In this document: piece after piece, positions 1-7,483 of the stretch | Numbering within the stretch: position 1 is the stretch's first letter | Layout of the letters: the number at the start of each line of letters is the position of its first letter | Origin: DATKMG01 sp035541995 | Lineage (GTDB): Bacteria; Acidobacteriota; Terriglobia; Versatilivoradales; Versatilivoraceae | Direction of reading: 5' to 3' | Length of the DNA: 10,904 nucleotides | NCBI GenBank assembly: GCA_035541995.1 | Contig: DATKMG010000422.1 | Coordinates: 1 to 10,904, forward strand | The notes under the pieces: generated by a model | Told to the model about the DNA's origin: nothing | Database searches by the model: none | The model's input: the letters and a program-made list of their open reading frames with translations, nothing else | Made by a program: the position numbers and the translations under genes

Positions 1-2315
1 ACGGGAAAGCTTTGAACAAGCGATGAACTGGATACGCTCGACTCTTTTCCAGTCACGAGGTCCCGGATCCAAATGTTTAGTGGACCACCCGCCTGGTTGG
101 AAGCAAAAGTAAGGTATCGCCCATTGTTCGAGAGCGACGGACACCTCCTGAAGGCTGGACCTTGTGTGATCCGCGCTAACACACCCTTCGGCCTTCCACG
201 ATCCAAATCGATAGGTAGCGACCAGACGTCAGTCCGGGTTTCCAGATTCGTAAACGTTAAGGCACCCCCGGGCGCCCAGGAAGGATGTACTTCGTTGCCA
301 GCGCCCGTAGTCAATCTCCTGGGTATGCCAGTTATCCTGCCGGTTCGCGGCGATATGCCGATTTCCCATAGGTTATCCGCGTCTGTGGTGTCGACGAAGT
401 TCGCAGTAAACATGACGGCGTTGGTGGTCGTCGACCAACACTCAGGAATACGAAAGATCACGGTGGGCCTATGCAGTTCCGCGCGCACCAACGCATCATA
501 CGCGCCGGTTTTAACAGCGTCGCTTCCATCTGTGGCGACGAGCCACCAGTCGACGCTGGATTCTTGGTATGCCTTAGCCGATGTGTATCCGATGAACAGC
601 AGGTACTTCCCGTCGGGGGACCAGATCGGGTTGCGAGAAGCCGTGAAATTGGCTCCCACGCGCTGCGCCGGGCCCCCGGCTACTGGAATCACCCAGACCG
701 TGCCCGTCCCAGGTATCGTTGAAAACACCCCTTGATTGCCAACCCAATATGCCACTTGCGAGCCGTCCGGCGAATACTTCGGATTCAAACCATCCCGTGC
801 CAGTCGCCGGGGATCTCCGCCAAACGCCGGAATCTCATAGATGCCGCCGCCATCCCGATTCGAGCGGAACACGATCTTACTGCCGTCCGGCGAAAAATCC
901 GGCGTGGTGTTGCCCGCGCCGTCTGATGTCAAACGGATTGGTTGGCCTCCAGCAACCTGCTTCACATAGAGATCCATCCCACCATCCAGGCCGCGATCGG
1001 AGGCGTAGGCCACCAGCTTGCCGTCAGGCGAGAGAGCCGAAAAATCCGAGAGTCCGGGATCGTGGGTGAGCTGGGTCAGCTTCCAGGAAGGGGGCGAATC
1101 TTGGGGTGAATGGACCCACCAGCCCACTGTAAACGAAATGCCGATCAGTGCGCCGGCAACTGCAAGCCACCACCAACGCCCCACGCTCAACCCAACCTTG
1201 CGCTTTCGGGTTACCCCGGAAGCGCCTGAAGCAAGCTCTTCCTGCACTTGCTGCAGATCCATCTTCAAGTCGCCCGCGTGCTGATACCTCCGGTCGGGGT
1301 CCTTCCGCAGGCATCGCGAAAGCATCCTGTCGAGCTCGCGCGGAAGATCCTGTACAATCTCCGCTGCCGGCTTGGGCTGATCACGCAAAATGGCCGATAA
1401 GATCGAAGCCGGTGAATCCCCATCGAAAGCACGCCGGCCGGTGAGCATTTCGTACAGAACTGCACCGAAACTGAATATGTCGGTCCGCCCATCAGTGCTC
1501 ATGCCTTGAGCCTGCTCAGGTGACATGTATGATACCGTTCCCAGAATTGTGCCTTCTTCAGTCAACGACCGGCTTTGGAACTGAATCGTCTCGGTCGGTT
1601 CCAGCCTGGAGCTTTTGCTTCCTTCGGTGAGTTTGGCCAGTCCAAAATCCAGCACTTTCACCTGGCCGCTTTCCGAAACCATCACATTGCCCGGCTTCAA
1701 GTCCCGATGCACTATGCCGGCGGCATGTGCGGCGGCCAGCGCCTCCGCCATCTGAATGGCAATCGGCAGGGCCTTCTTCAATGCTATCCCCTTGCGGGGA
1801 ATCAATTCATCCAGACTTTTCCCTGGCACATACTCCATGACCAGGAAGTCGATCCCTTCCGCCCGATCAATCTCATGGATGGTGATGATGTTGGGATGAT
1901 TCAATCGGGAAGCGGCTTTGGCTTCCTGCACAAAGCGCTTCATCCGGTCCGGGTTGTCCATCAGCTCAGCAGGCAGTACCTTGAGGGCTACTTTCCTCTC
2001 CAACCGCGTGTCCCGGGCCAGGTAGACTTCGCCCATCCCACCCTTACCCAGCAGGGAGAGAACCTCGTAAGGTCCGAGTCGGTTACCCACCAGCCTGTAA
2101 TTCCTGGATTGGCCCATCGTCCGGGCTGCCGCGTCCAGGGCCGGGGCGTTCACGAACTGGCCAGCCTTCTTCTGATAGGCCAGCAGGGTTTCGACTTCCC
2201 GGCGCAGTTGTTCATCTCCCTCACAAGCTACTTCCAGGAATCGCGCACGCTCCGCCTCCGGTCTGGACATTGCCTGGAGGTAAAGCTCCTCTATCTTTTC
2301 AGAGTCCTTGCTCAT
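1..2315 (-). CDS. Membrane Ser/Thr protein kinase with C-terminal PD40/TolB-like beta-propeller (partial, 3' end off window)
   Basis: The reading frame from ATG at 2315 is open to the left edge: 771 codons and no stop, so the C-terminus is missing. Residues 1-70 are the short helical leader usual in acidobacterial kinases. The catalytic domain (about 83-360) shows the glycine loop GKGGMGEV (90-97), ATP lysine K112, helix-C E131, the catalytic loop HRDLKPGN (203-210), DFG (223-225), SPEQ (265-268) and D279 before FSFG. It is therefore an RD kinase expected to be active on cytoplasmic Ser/Thr. A tryptophan-rich membrane helix spans about 381-401. The rest is extracytoplasmic, with SPDG-type propeller strands near 429, 475, 515 and 566 and degenerate ones near 680 and 729, so a ligand-sensing role is inferred. 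The start overlaps the stop of the sigma fragment as ATGA, suggesting coupled translation. The Shine-Dalgarno sequence is weak. Confidence 0.93.
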   Translation of the reverse strand, partial: MSKDSEKIEELYLQAMSRPEAERARFLEVACEGDEQLRREVETLLAYQKKAGQFVNAPALDAAARTMGQSRNYRLVGNRLGPYEVLSLLGKGGMGEVYLARDTRLERKVALKVLPAELMDNPDRMKRFVQEAKAASRLNHPNIITIHEIDRAEGIDFLVMEYVPGKSLDELIPRKGIALKKALPIAIQMAEALAAAHAAGIVHRDLKPGNVMVSESGQVKVLDFGLAKLTEGSKSSRLEPTETIQFQSRSLTEEGTILGTVSYMSPEQAQGMSTDGRTDIFSFGAVLYEMLTGRRAFDGDSPASILSAILRDQPKPAAEIVQDLPRELDRMLSRCLRKDPDRRYQHAGDLKMDLQQVQEELASGASGVTRKRKVGLSVGRWWWLAVAGALIGISFTVGWWVHSPQDSPPSWKLTQLTHDPGLSDFSALSPDGKLVAYASDRGLDGGMDLYVKQVAGGQPIRLTSDGAGNTTPDFSPDGSKIVFRSNRDGGGIYEIPAFGGDPRRLARDGLNPKYSPDGSQVAYWVGNQGVFSTIPGTGTVWVIPVAGGPAQRVGANFTASRNPIWSPDGKYLLFIGYTSAKAYQESSVDWWLVATDGSDAVKTGAYDALVRAELHRPTVIFRIPECWSTTTNAVMFTANFVDTTDADNLWEIGISPRTGRITGIPRRLTTGAGNEVHPSWAPGGALTFTNLETRTDVWSLPIDLDRGRPKGVLARITQGPAFRRCPSLSNNGRYLTFASNQAGGPLNIWIRDLVTGKESSVSSSSLVQSFP

Positions 2316-2542
2316 GTTGATCGCCCGTGCTGTTCCCTGGGATCGGTCAAGCGAAGGTAGACTTCATTGACCAAGGTGGTCGTCTGTAGCACTCGGCTGC
2401 GATGCTCCAGCTCCATGAAGCGATGGGGCAACGGACGCAGTTCTTCACAAAAAAGCGTACCCAACATTTGCAGGAACGATTCTTCTCCCGGGCCCCAGGC
2501 CTGGAGCAATTCGGTATTCTCGTGGAGGCAGAACGTGTTCAT
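2312..2542 (-). pseudogene. N-terminal fragment of an ECF sigma factor (Sigma70_ECF / Sig-70_X6 type), truncated
   Basis: The 76-residue product contains a stretch typical of the first part of this ECF sigma family: TELLQAWGPGEE near the N-terminus, EELRPLPHRF in the middle, and LQTTTLVNEVYLRL (about residues 52-65), the usual L(Q/H)(T/P)TALVHEAYLRL signature. Family members are about 180-200 residues. This one stops soon after the LRL motif, where the rest of region 2, the linker and region 4 (the -35-binding helix-turn-helix) should follow, and the kinase begins instead. It cannot be a normal sigma factor. It may be a decayed remnant, or a retained short peptide that drives coupled translation of the kinase through the ATGA overlap. 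ATG at 2542 is preferred over the TTG codon just before it. A GAAG lies close upstream, so the ribosome site is weak. Confidence 0.7.
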
Positions 2543-2574
2543 CAAACTTCGTTCGTTCTTTGGAATTCAATGCT

Positions 2575-2593
2575 GGATGATTACGAATACTAC
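2575..2593 (-). promoter_or_regulatory. Candidate promoter/operator motif upstream of the sigma fragment-kinase pair
   Basis: On the minus strand GTAGTATT (2593-2586) is followed after 6 bases by CATCC (2579-2575), about 45 bases before the sigma fragment start. The same two words occur with a 7-base spacer at a similar distance before the TPR kinase. The TAGTAT part could serve as a -10 element, but there is no convincing -35. The functional assignment is inference. Confidence 0.35.
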
Positions 2594-2709
2594 CACAAAT
2601 CCTAGGTTGCTTCACGGTAGGGGCAAAGGATTGTGGGACTTAATTCAATCCGGCCGAATCCGGGGTAAAAGGCGCCAGAGGCAGGACTTTTTTTCAGATC
2701 CTGTTCCTG

Positions 2710-5700
2710 CTATTGCAGCCCGGCGTATTCTGCCTTGGCTTGCTTGAGGATAGGGATGTCGGGGTCGGCATCTTTCCACAAAGTGAGGAAATCCTGATAG
2801 GCAGACCTGGCTTTGGCTTTGTCTCCGGCCATAGCCCACGCCCTGCCGATTTGCAGGCGCGCCATCGCACCCGAGGGATCGCTGAAAACTATGCCGGGAT
2901 GATCGAGAATCTTCTGGAACTCCGCAGTTGCTTCAGTGCCCTGGTGTGCAACCAGATAAGCTTCGCCCCTCACATAGGCCGGATAGAGGTTCCCGAAAAA
3001 AGCGAAGAATGCAATGCCCGTTTGCGCGAGCTCGTTCGGAGCGGCGATTTCCAGTTGCTCAATAGCCTTTGCAGGCTCGTTATGTTTCAGGGCGAAAAGG
3101 CCGCGAAGCACCGGCAAATAACTGAAACGGACCGACGTGTCTTCCGGGAAGCGCCCCTCCAGATCGTTAGCGAGGGTTTGAGATTGGGGAAAATCCCCCG
3201 CCAGGGCCAAGGCACAGGCAGCGGCATACTCCACATCGCGACCCTTAGAAAGCTCGAGGGCTGCCATCGCCTTCTGCTTCGCCTCGGGCGCATTCCCGAA
3301 AAGACCTTCGTAGACGGCTGCCCCAGCTTCGTAGGTAGCCGCCCTTTCGCGTTGGCCTGCCTGCCGAGCCAGATCCACGGCATCCCGCGACATCCTCAGA
3401 GCCTGCTGCAAGTGACCGGAATAGGCTAGAACCAAAGCCTCCGAGTGGGCGATCAAATCTTCTGCGCTGGTCTTGCCTCGGGCCTGAGCGACTTCCCGTT
3501 CCATATTGGCCCTGTCGCCTTTCAAAAAAGCAATGTAATAACGCAAAAGCAAGAATTCAACCATTCCCAAGTCACGCTTGGACGCCAGTCGCAGGACATT
3601 CTCAGCTTCCTCCGGCCGGCCCAGATAAAAATAGCTAAAAGCAAAATTGAGGTATCCAGGGGCGAAGTCCGGATCGAGGGCAATCGCCTTCCTGGCTTCG
3701 TCAATCGACTTCTCATATTGGCCGGAGCCCTGGGAAGCAAAACCCGACAACAATCCGTGTGCATCCGTGTCACGAGGGTAGGTTTGCGCCCACAATTCGG
3801 CTGTCTGTTGGGCCTCTTTCAGGTTTCCCGTCACCTGCCGACCATAGTTCAGGGTGATAAAGAATTTCTCCCGGTCGCTGGTGCGCTCCCTTAACTCGTA
3901 GGCCTTGCGGGTGCTCTCCATGGATAGGACAGACTCTCCAAGAGCGCTGTACGCGAGCCCCAGTTGCGCGTGTGCCATCGCGAATTGAGGATCGATTTCA
4001 ACCGCGCGCTTAAAGAGGGGCACCGCAGCAGCAATGCCTTTCCAGAAGACAACCCGCCGACCGGTGCTGTAAGCTTTCAAGGCCTCGAGCGAAGTCGTCG
4101 TAGCCTCAGCGAGGGGAGTCTCATGTTCTTTGACGGTGGCCAGCGATTCACCAACCCGTGTTCTGAATCCACTGGCCATCTGACTCAACGCATTTAGCAC
4201 GTCCTCTTTTCTATCAGCCTGAACTTGCTCCTCATCGAGGATTCTTCCGTCGCCGCAGTTGGTTGCGCGTAACCCCAATACGTACTCGCTTCCAAGGCCT
4301 GCAATCGAGCCTTCCAGCACGGCTGCGCTGGCGGTGCGCTCACAGACTTCCCGGGCGACCTCCGGAGTCAGCCGTGTATCCGCCGGCCGGCCCATCAGGC
4401 GGAGAGTATGCTGGATCCGCTCCTCGGAAACGAGGCTTAAAAAAGGTGACTGCTCCAGCTGGACCGCCAATCCCTGCCGCAGTGTCCCGTCAAACACCGG
4501 GTCCCCGGTCTTGTTTACGAAATCGGCCAGGATGATTGTGTCCTTGTCCGTGAGTTTTGGTGTGAGGTGAAAATAATAAAAGTAACCCGCAACGAAGAGC
4601 GCCACCGCCGCCACGGTCGTAGGAACGACCACCTTCCAGCGTCTTGCGATACCGGCAGCGGCTGCGGGCTTGGCACTGACTGTCACGCCAACTGAGTCCG
4701 TGTCCCGTTTCAGGCGCTGAAGGTCGGTGCGAACATCCGAAGCGTGCTGGTAGCGCAGGCTGCGGTCTTTCTCCAGACACTTACCGATGATGCGCTCCAG
4801 CTCCGCCGGCACGTCCGGATTCAGGCGTACTGGAGACACCGGCGAGCGGTTGAGAATGGAATCGGAAATTGTCCCCAAGCTCTCCCCGCGAAAGGGCAGC
4901 GTCCCCGTTGCCATCTCATACAACACCACCCCGAACGAAAACAGATCCGTGCGCGCATCTAAATCGAAAGCGCAGACTTGCTCCGGCGACATGTACGACA
5001 CCGTTCCCAGCGCGGTGCCCACACTGGTCAGCCGGTCTCCAACTGTGAGAGTCGGCTCCCCCGATTCACTGAGGCCTGCGCGATGGTCGAGGCCGGAAGC
5101 GACTTTCGCCAACCCGAAGTCGAGAATCTTAGCCTGACCGCGCCGGGTGACGAAGATGTTTCCAGGTTTGATGTCCCGGTGGATGATGCCCTGGGCGTGA
5201 GCCGCTTCCAGAGCGTCGGCAATCTGAATGGCCAGGTCGAGCGTAAGGTCAGTTTGTAGGGGTACACCCCCGCGTGTGCCCTCTCGAGGGGGAACACCGG
5301 TGTCCTCGCCTACACCAATCCGGTGCTTGAGTGTTTCCCCTTCCAGCAGCTCCATGACGATCACCGGCTGGTGATCATGTTCTTCCACCTCATAAATCGT
5401 GCAAATATTGGGGTGGTTCAAGGAAGAAGCGGCGCGAGCCTCGCGCTCAAAGCGCTCGAGGGCTCTTTGATCGAGGGCCAGGTTCTCGGGCAGGAATTTC
5501 AGGGCTACCCGGCGTCCCAGCCGAATGTCTTCCGCTTCGTAAACGACTCCCATGCCGCCGCTGCCGAGCTTGGTTAAAATCCGGTAGTGAGAAACGGTTC
5601 TGCCCACCAGAGCAGCCGCGGCGTTGTCCGATTCACTTGAGTCGCACCCCGGCGGCGCGAGCGCATGGCCTGCCACTTCCAGCGCCGGTGACTCGAGGAA

Positions 5701-5862
5701 GCTCTTCGCCTCCTTATGACGAGCAAGCAAGGCTTCGAGCTGAAGCCGAAGTTCCTCGTCCCCCGAACATGTCTGCTCGAGAAAAGCGGCCCGCCGGCTC
5801 TCCTCGACCTTGAGGGCCGAATGATAGATCTGGTCGATTTGCCGCAAGCGTTCCGGTTGCAT
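2710..5862 (-). CDS. Membrane Ser/Thr protein kinase with TolB-like domain and TPR sensor half
   Basis: A complete 1050-residue protein. Residues 1-90 are a helical leader. The kinase domain (about 93-385) has the glycine loop GSGGMGVV (100-107), K122, E141, HRDIKPGN (228-235), DFG (248-250), SPEQ (292-295) and D306 before LFSFG, all key residues for an active RD kinase. A membrane helix lies at about 411-431. After it, residues 440-575 resemble the TolB/FlgO-like domain (IILADFVNKTGDPVFDG...) common in such kinases. TPR-type helical pairs follow, clearest near 592-643, 715-761, 878-908 and 1001-1035. The outer half is presumably a protein- or ligand-binding sensor and the kinase half cytoplasmic. 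Between HRI (180-182) and LAIQ (210-213) there are about 15 more residues than in the neighbouring kinase, encoded by a palindromic DNA insertion. ATG at 5862 has AGAGGGG about 11 bases upstream. The TAG stop precedes the sigma fragment by 164 bases, so co-transcription of the cluster is possible. Confidence 0.95.
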   Translation of the reverse strand: MQPERLRQIDQIYHSALKVEESRRAAFLEQTCSGDEELRLQLEALLARHKEAKSFLESPALEVAGHALAPPGCDSSESDNAAAALVGRTVSHYRILTKLGSGGMGVVYEAEDIRLGRRVALKFLPENLALDQRALERFEREARAASSLNHPNICTIYEVEEHDHQPVIVMELLEGETLKHRIGVGEDTGVPPREGTRGGVPLQTDLTLDLAIQIADALEAAHAQGIIHRDIKPGNIFVTRRGQAKILDFGLAKVASGLDHRAGLSESGEPTLTVGDRLTSVGTALGTVSYMSPEQVCAFDLDARTDLFSFGVVLYEMATGTLPFRGESLGTISDSILNRSPVSPVRLNPDVPAELERIIGKCLEKDRSLRYQHASDVRTDLQRLKRDTDSVGVTVSAKPAAAAGIARRWKVVVPTTVAAVALFVAGYFYYFHLTPKLTDKDTIILADFVNKTGDPVFDGTLRQGLAVQLEQSPFLSLVSEERIQHTLRLMGRPADTRLTPEVAREVCERTASAAVLEGSIAGLGSEYVLGLRATNCGDGRILDEEQVQADRKEDVLNALSQMASGFRTRVGESLATVKEHETPLAEATTTSLEALKAYSTGRRVVFWKGIAAAVPLFKRAVEIDPQFAMAHAQLGLAYSALGESVLSMESTRKAYELRERTSDREKFFITLNYGRQVTGNLKEAQQTAELWAQTYPRDTDAHGLLSGFASQGSGQYEKSIDEARKAIALDPDFAPGYLNFAFSYFYLGRPEEAENVLRLASKRDLGMVEFLLLRYYIAFLKGDRANMEREVAQARGKTSAEDLIAHSEALVLAYSGHLQQALRMSRDAVDLARQAGQRERAATYEAGAAVYEGLFGNAPEAKQKAMAALELSKGRDVEYAAACALALAGDFPQSQTLANDLEGRFPEDTSVRFSYLPVLRGLFALKHNEPAKAIEQLEIAAPNELAQTGIAFFAFFGNLYPAYVRGEAYLVAHQGTEATAEFQKILDHPGIVFSDPSGAMARLQIGRAWAMAGDKAKARSAYQDFLTLWKDADPDIPILKQAKAEYAGLQ
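5255..5314. repeat. 60-bp imperfect palindromic element inserted in frame in the kinase domain
   Basis: The ends TGTAGG (5255-5260) and CCTACA (5309-5314) are inverted. The match extends inward as TGTAGGGGTACACC against GGTGTCCTCGCCTACA, with two extra bases on one arm. A second nested stem pairs GTGTGCCCTC with GAGGGGGAACAC around 5274-5297, centred on the CTCGAG at 5283-5288. The element is 60 bases, exactly 20 codons, and is read as GVGEDTGVPPREGTRGGVPL. It resembles REP/MITE-like palindromes dispersed in bacterial genomes. That class assignment is inference, because only one copy is in the window. Confidence 0.65.
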
Positions 5863-6153
5863 CCAGCTCTTATCCCCTCTGTGACGCAGAGACTCAACTC
5901 TTGGGATGTGCCAATAATACTACAGGTCCCCGGTAGTTTCATCCGGGCCGCTTTTTCTGCGTCGAGAAAAATCTTGCCCCGCCTTGCAGTTTTCGAACAC
6001 ACTTCTCGCTAAAGGAAATAAAGGGCAAGAGAGCAGGACTTGTCAAGTATTTGAAGTCCAAGTCGCCCAGTGGCAGAATTCTGGCTGGATGCACCAAACC
6101 GTTGGCGGCAGAAGTGCACCCGGCCTTATGCACAGATTGTAAAATAGCCAAAA
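5863..6153. other. Intergenic leader of the TPR kinase
   Basis: This stretch holds the 5' leader of the minus-strand kinase, with the GTAGTATT motif and an AGAGGGG ribosome site. No convincing coding sequence, RNA gene or strong terminator was seen in the part between about 5930 and 6150; the short open frames there resemble nothing recognisable. Confidence 0.5.
5904..5923 (-). promoter_or_regulatory. Candidate promoter/operator motif upstream of the TPR kinase
   Basis: On the minus strand GTAGTATT (5923-5916), 7 bases, then CATCC (5908-5904), ending about 42 bases before the kinase ATG. It matches the word pair in front of the sigma fragment-kinase pair. TAGTAT could be a -10 hexamer, but no good -35 is visible. 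A shared regulator or promoter class for both kinase units is inferred. Confidence 0.35.
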
Positions 6154-6399
6154 GGAGGCTACAACGGTACCGCCAGCGGGATCAACAATCGCGGCAAGCT
6201 GGTCGGCGTGTCATTGGATGCGAACTTTCCACCTAATATCCGGCCGTTCGAGCGCCGCTTGGCGTTCCAGTCGACCTCAACACCCTCATTCCTGCTGGCT
6301 CCGTTGTTTCTGCCGATCGCCTGTTCGATCAATTCCAACTGGATTTGCACCATGGGCTTTTCTCCAGGATTCAAGCGGTTTCAAGCACTGTTCAAGTAG
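6154..6399 (+). pseudogene. Frameshifted remnant of a HAF-repeat extracellular protein gene
   Basis: Frame 1 from 6154 reads GGYNGTASGINNRGKLVGVS, the G-x-A-x-GINNRGxxVG signature of HAF-type repeat proteins. Frame 3 (6258-6302) then reads LGVPVDLNTLIPAGS, matching the DLNTLIPAGS segment that follows a HAF repeat in many acidobacterial proteins. Frame 1 resumes from 6298 with PLFLPIACSINSNWICTMGF, corresponding to the next repeat (usually ACSIN-x-x-GxIxGF). At least two frameshifts separate these pieces. A TAG lies just upstream (6145-6147) and no start or signal peptide is visible, so this is an internal fragment of a dead gene. HAF proteins are secreted repeat proteins of unknown function. 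The 3' end (TAG at 6397-6399) overlaps the end of the Crp/Fnr gene on the other strand. Recognition is by motif memory, not by alignment. Confidence 0.6.
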
Positions 6400-7055
6400 T
6401 GGATGATCTTTTCCGGGATGATCTCGATGTTCTTTCGCTTATACCGGATATATCCCTCCTTCTGGAAGCTGGCCAGCGCGGAGGAAATGATCTCACGCGA
6501 GGTCCCAATGATTTGAGCTAGCTGTTCATGAGTATAAGAGTGGTGTATTTTGAGCCTGCCCTCATGATCCCGATGACCTAGGTCTTCCCCCATTCTCAGC
6601 AGCGTCTTTGCCAGCCGCTCAGAAGTCTTGTCAAAGGAAAGTGTTTCGATCTGGTCCTGGGCTTCGGCCAACCGATAGCTAACGAGTTTCAGCAGGTCCC
6701 CTGCCACCGCAGGGTTTAAAGTAATCTGTCGCCGCATTTCGTTCTTGTCGACCCATGCCACCTTGACTCGCTCCAGGGCAATGGCCTGATCCGAGCGTGC
6801 CTCGTCGGCATAGAGACTCAGTTCCCCGAAGATCTCTCCAACTTCGAAGATGTCAAGGACCTTCTCTTTCCCAGTCGAAGAAATGCGGCTGAGCTTAACT
6901 TTCCCTTCCTTGACAATGAACACTTGGGTCGCTGAGTCCCCCATGTAGTAAATGGGAGCGTAGCGGTCAAATTCCTGCTCATGATCAAATAGACCGATCA
7001 AGGCGGGGAATTGGGTGACGTTGTGCTTTTTTATTGCGCTTTTGAAATCTCTCAT
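6381..7055 (-). CDS. Crp/Fnr family transcriptional regulator
   Basis: About 224 residues from ATG at 7055. The N-terminal half is a cyclic-nucleotide-binding-like beta-roll: FIVKEGKVKLSR, then GEIFGELSLY followed by EARSD, which corresponds to the phosphate-binding cassette of Crp relatives. A long dimerisation helix follows (about 115-145), then a C-terminal winged helix with YTHEQLAQIIGTSREIISSALASF (about 174-197) as the helix-turn-helix. There are no cysteines, so it cannot bind an Fnr-type iron-sulfur cluster. The ligand, whether cAMP, another nucleotide or none, cannot be told. A GTG start at 7064 would add three residues but lies inside the GAGGAG ribosome site, which is spaced 8 bases from ATG 7055; hence the start chosen. 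It is divergent from the sigma-54 activator and may regulate the shared region. Confidence 0.92.
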   Translation of the reverse strand: MRDFKSAIKKHNVTQFPALIGLFDHEQEFDRYAPIYYMGDSATQVFIVKEGKVKLSRISSTGKEKVLDIFEVGEIFGELSLYADEARSDQAIALERVKVAWVDKNEMRRQITLNPAVAGDLLKLVSYRLAEAQDQIETLSFDKTSERLAKTLLRMGEDLGHRDHEGRLKIHHSYTHEQLAQIIGTSREIISSALASFQKEGYIRYKRKNIEIIPEKIIHYLNSA

Positions 7056-7483
7056 TGATACCACTCCTCGCAGGTTGATCCAATTCTAGAGAGCCACAGT
7101 GACAGTATTCTCCCTTTTGCAGCATTTTGAATTAACTCCAAGGCCCATACTAAATCAGCCTAAGACAAGACTCCCTGACGATGGCATGTCTTAGACCAAA
7201 CTGCGTGGGGGGGCAGTAACTCTCTGCAATTGCATGATTTGATTAGGAAATACTGAGGGGGATGTACCCAACTGTCGTGGCAAGTGTCCTGAATCTGTTA
7301 GGGTTCTCCTTTTGCCCCAGGATCTCAAGCCGGTCGAGAATTTAGCAATTTCTTTAATAAGAATCTGATCAAGCCTGATGTTTCATGTTAGGAAAATACT
7401 CGAGTGTTATAGAATAAATAACAAAAGGGGCCGGGAGATTGACTGCGCCAGGTAGTGTGGGAGACTGACCTTTAGCTACAGCT
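7056..7483. promoter_or_regulatory. Divergent intergenic control region between the Crp/Fnr and sigma-54 activator genes
   Basis: This 428-base AT-richer region has no gene. It contains a GAGGAG ribosome site for the Crp/Fnr gene; an inverted repeat, CTAAGACA (7160-7167) and TGTCTTAG (7187-7194); the palindrome TGCAATTGCA (7225-7234); and a long-spaced direct repeat, TTAGGAAATACTGAG (7243-7257) and TTAGGAAAATACTCGAG (7388-7404). The segment TGTTATAGAATAAATA (about 7405-7420) is the most -10-like stretch for the plus-strand gene, without a good -35. No -24/-12 sigma-54 promoter was found. Confidence 0.5.
7160..7194. repeat. 8-bp perfect inverted repeat, possible operator
   Basis: CTAAGACA at 7160-7167 and its exact reverse complement TGTCTTAG at 7187-7194, with a 19-base spacer. 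The half-sites are centred 27 bases apart, too wide for a classical Crp site but compatible with two-site binding or a hairpin. The regulator is unknown. Confidence 0.4.

Noticed and set aside
73..735. Plus-strand 220-codon open frame
   Set aside because: It is antisense to the propeller part of the left kinase, whose minus frame has repeated SPDG motifs; the plus product resembles no family.
1575..2360. Plus-strand 261-codon open frame
   Set aside because: It is antisense to the complete set of kinase motifs (glycine loop, HRD, DFG) and is a shadow of that gene.
2664..2715. Hairpin around GGCAGGACTTTTTTT as a terminator for the TPR kinase
   Set aside because: The T-run is inside the loop on the wrong side for the minus-strand transcript, and the stem is only 5-6 bp with a long loop.
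6159..6374. Minus-strand 71-codon open frame in the gap before the Crp/Fnr gene
   Set aside because: The opposite strand carries recognisable HAF-repeat signatures over the same bases; the minus product is not recognisable.
7278..7292. TGGCAAGTGTCCTGA as a sigma-54 -24/-12 promoter
   Set aside because: The -24 GG is present but no GC lies at the required 10-base spacing.
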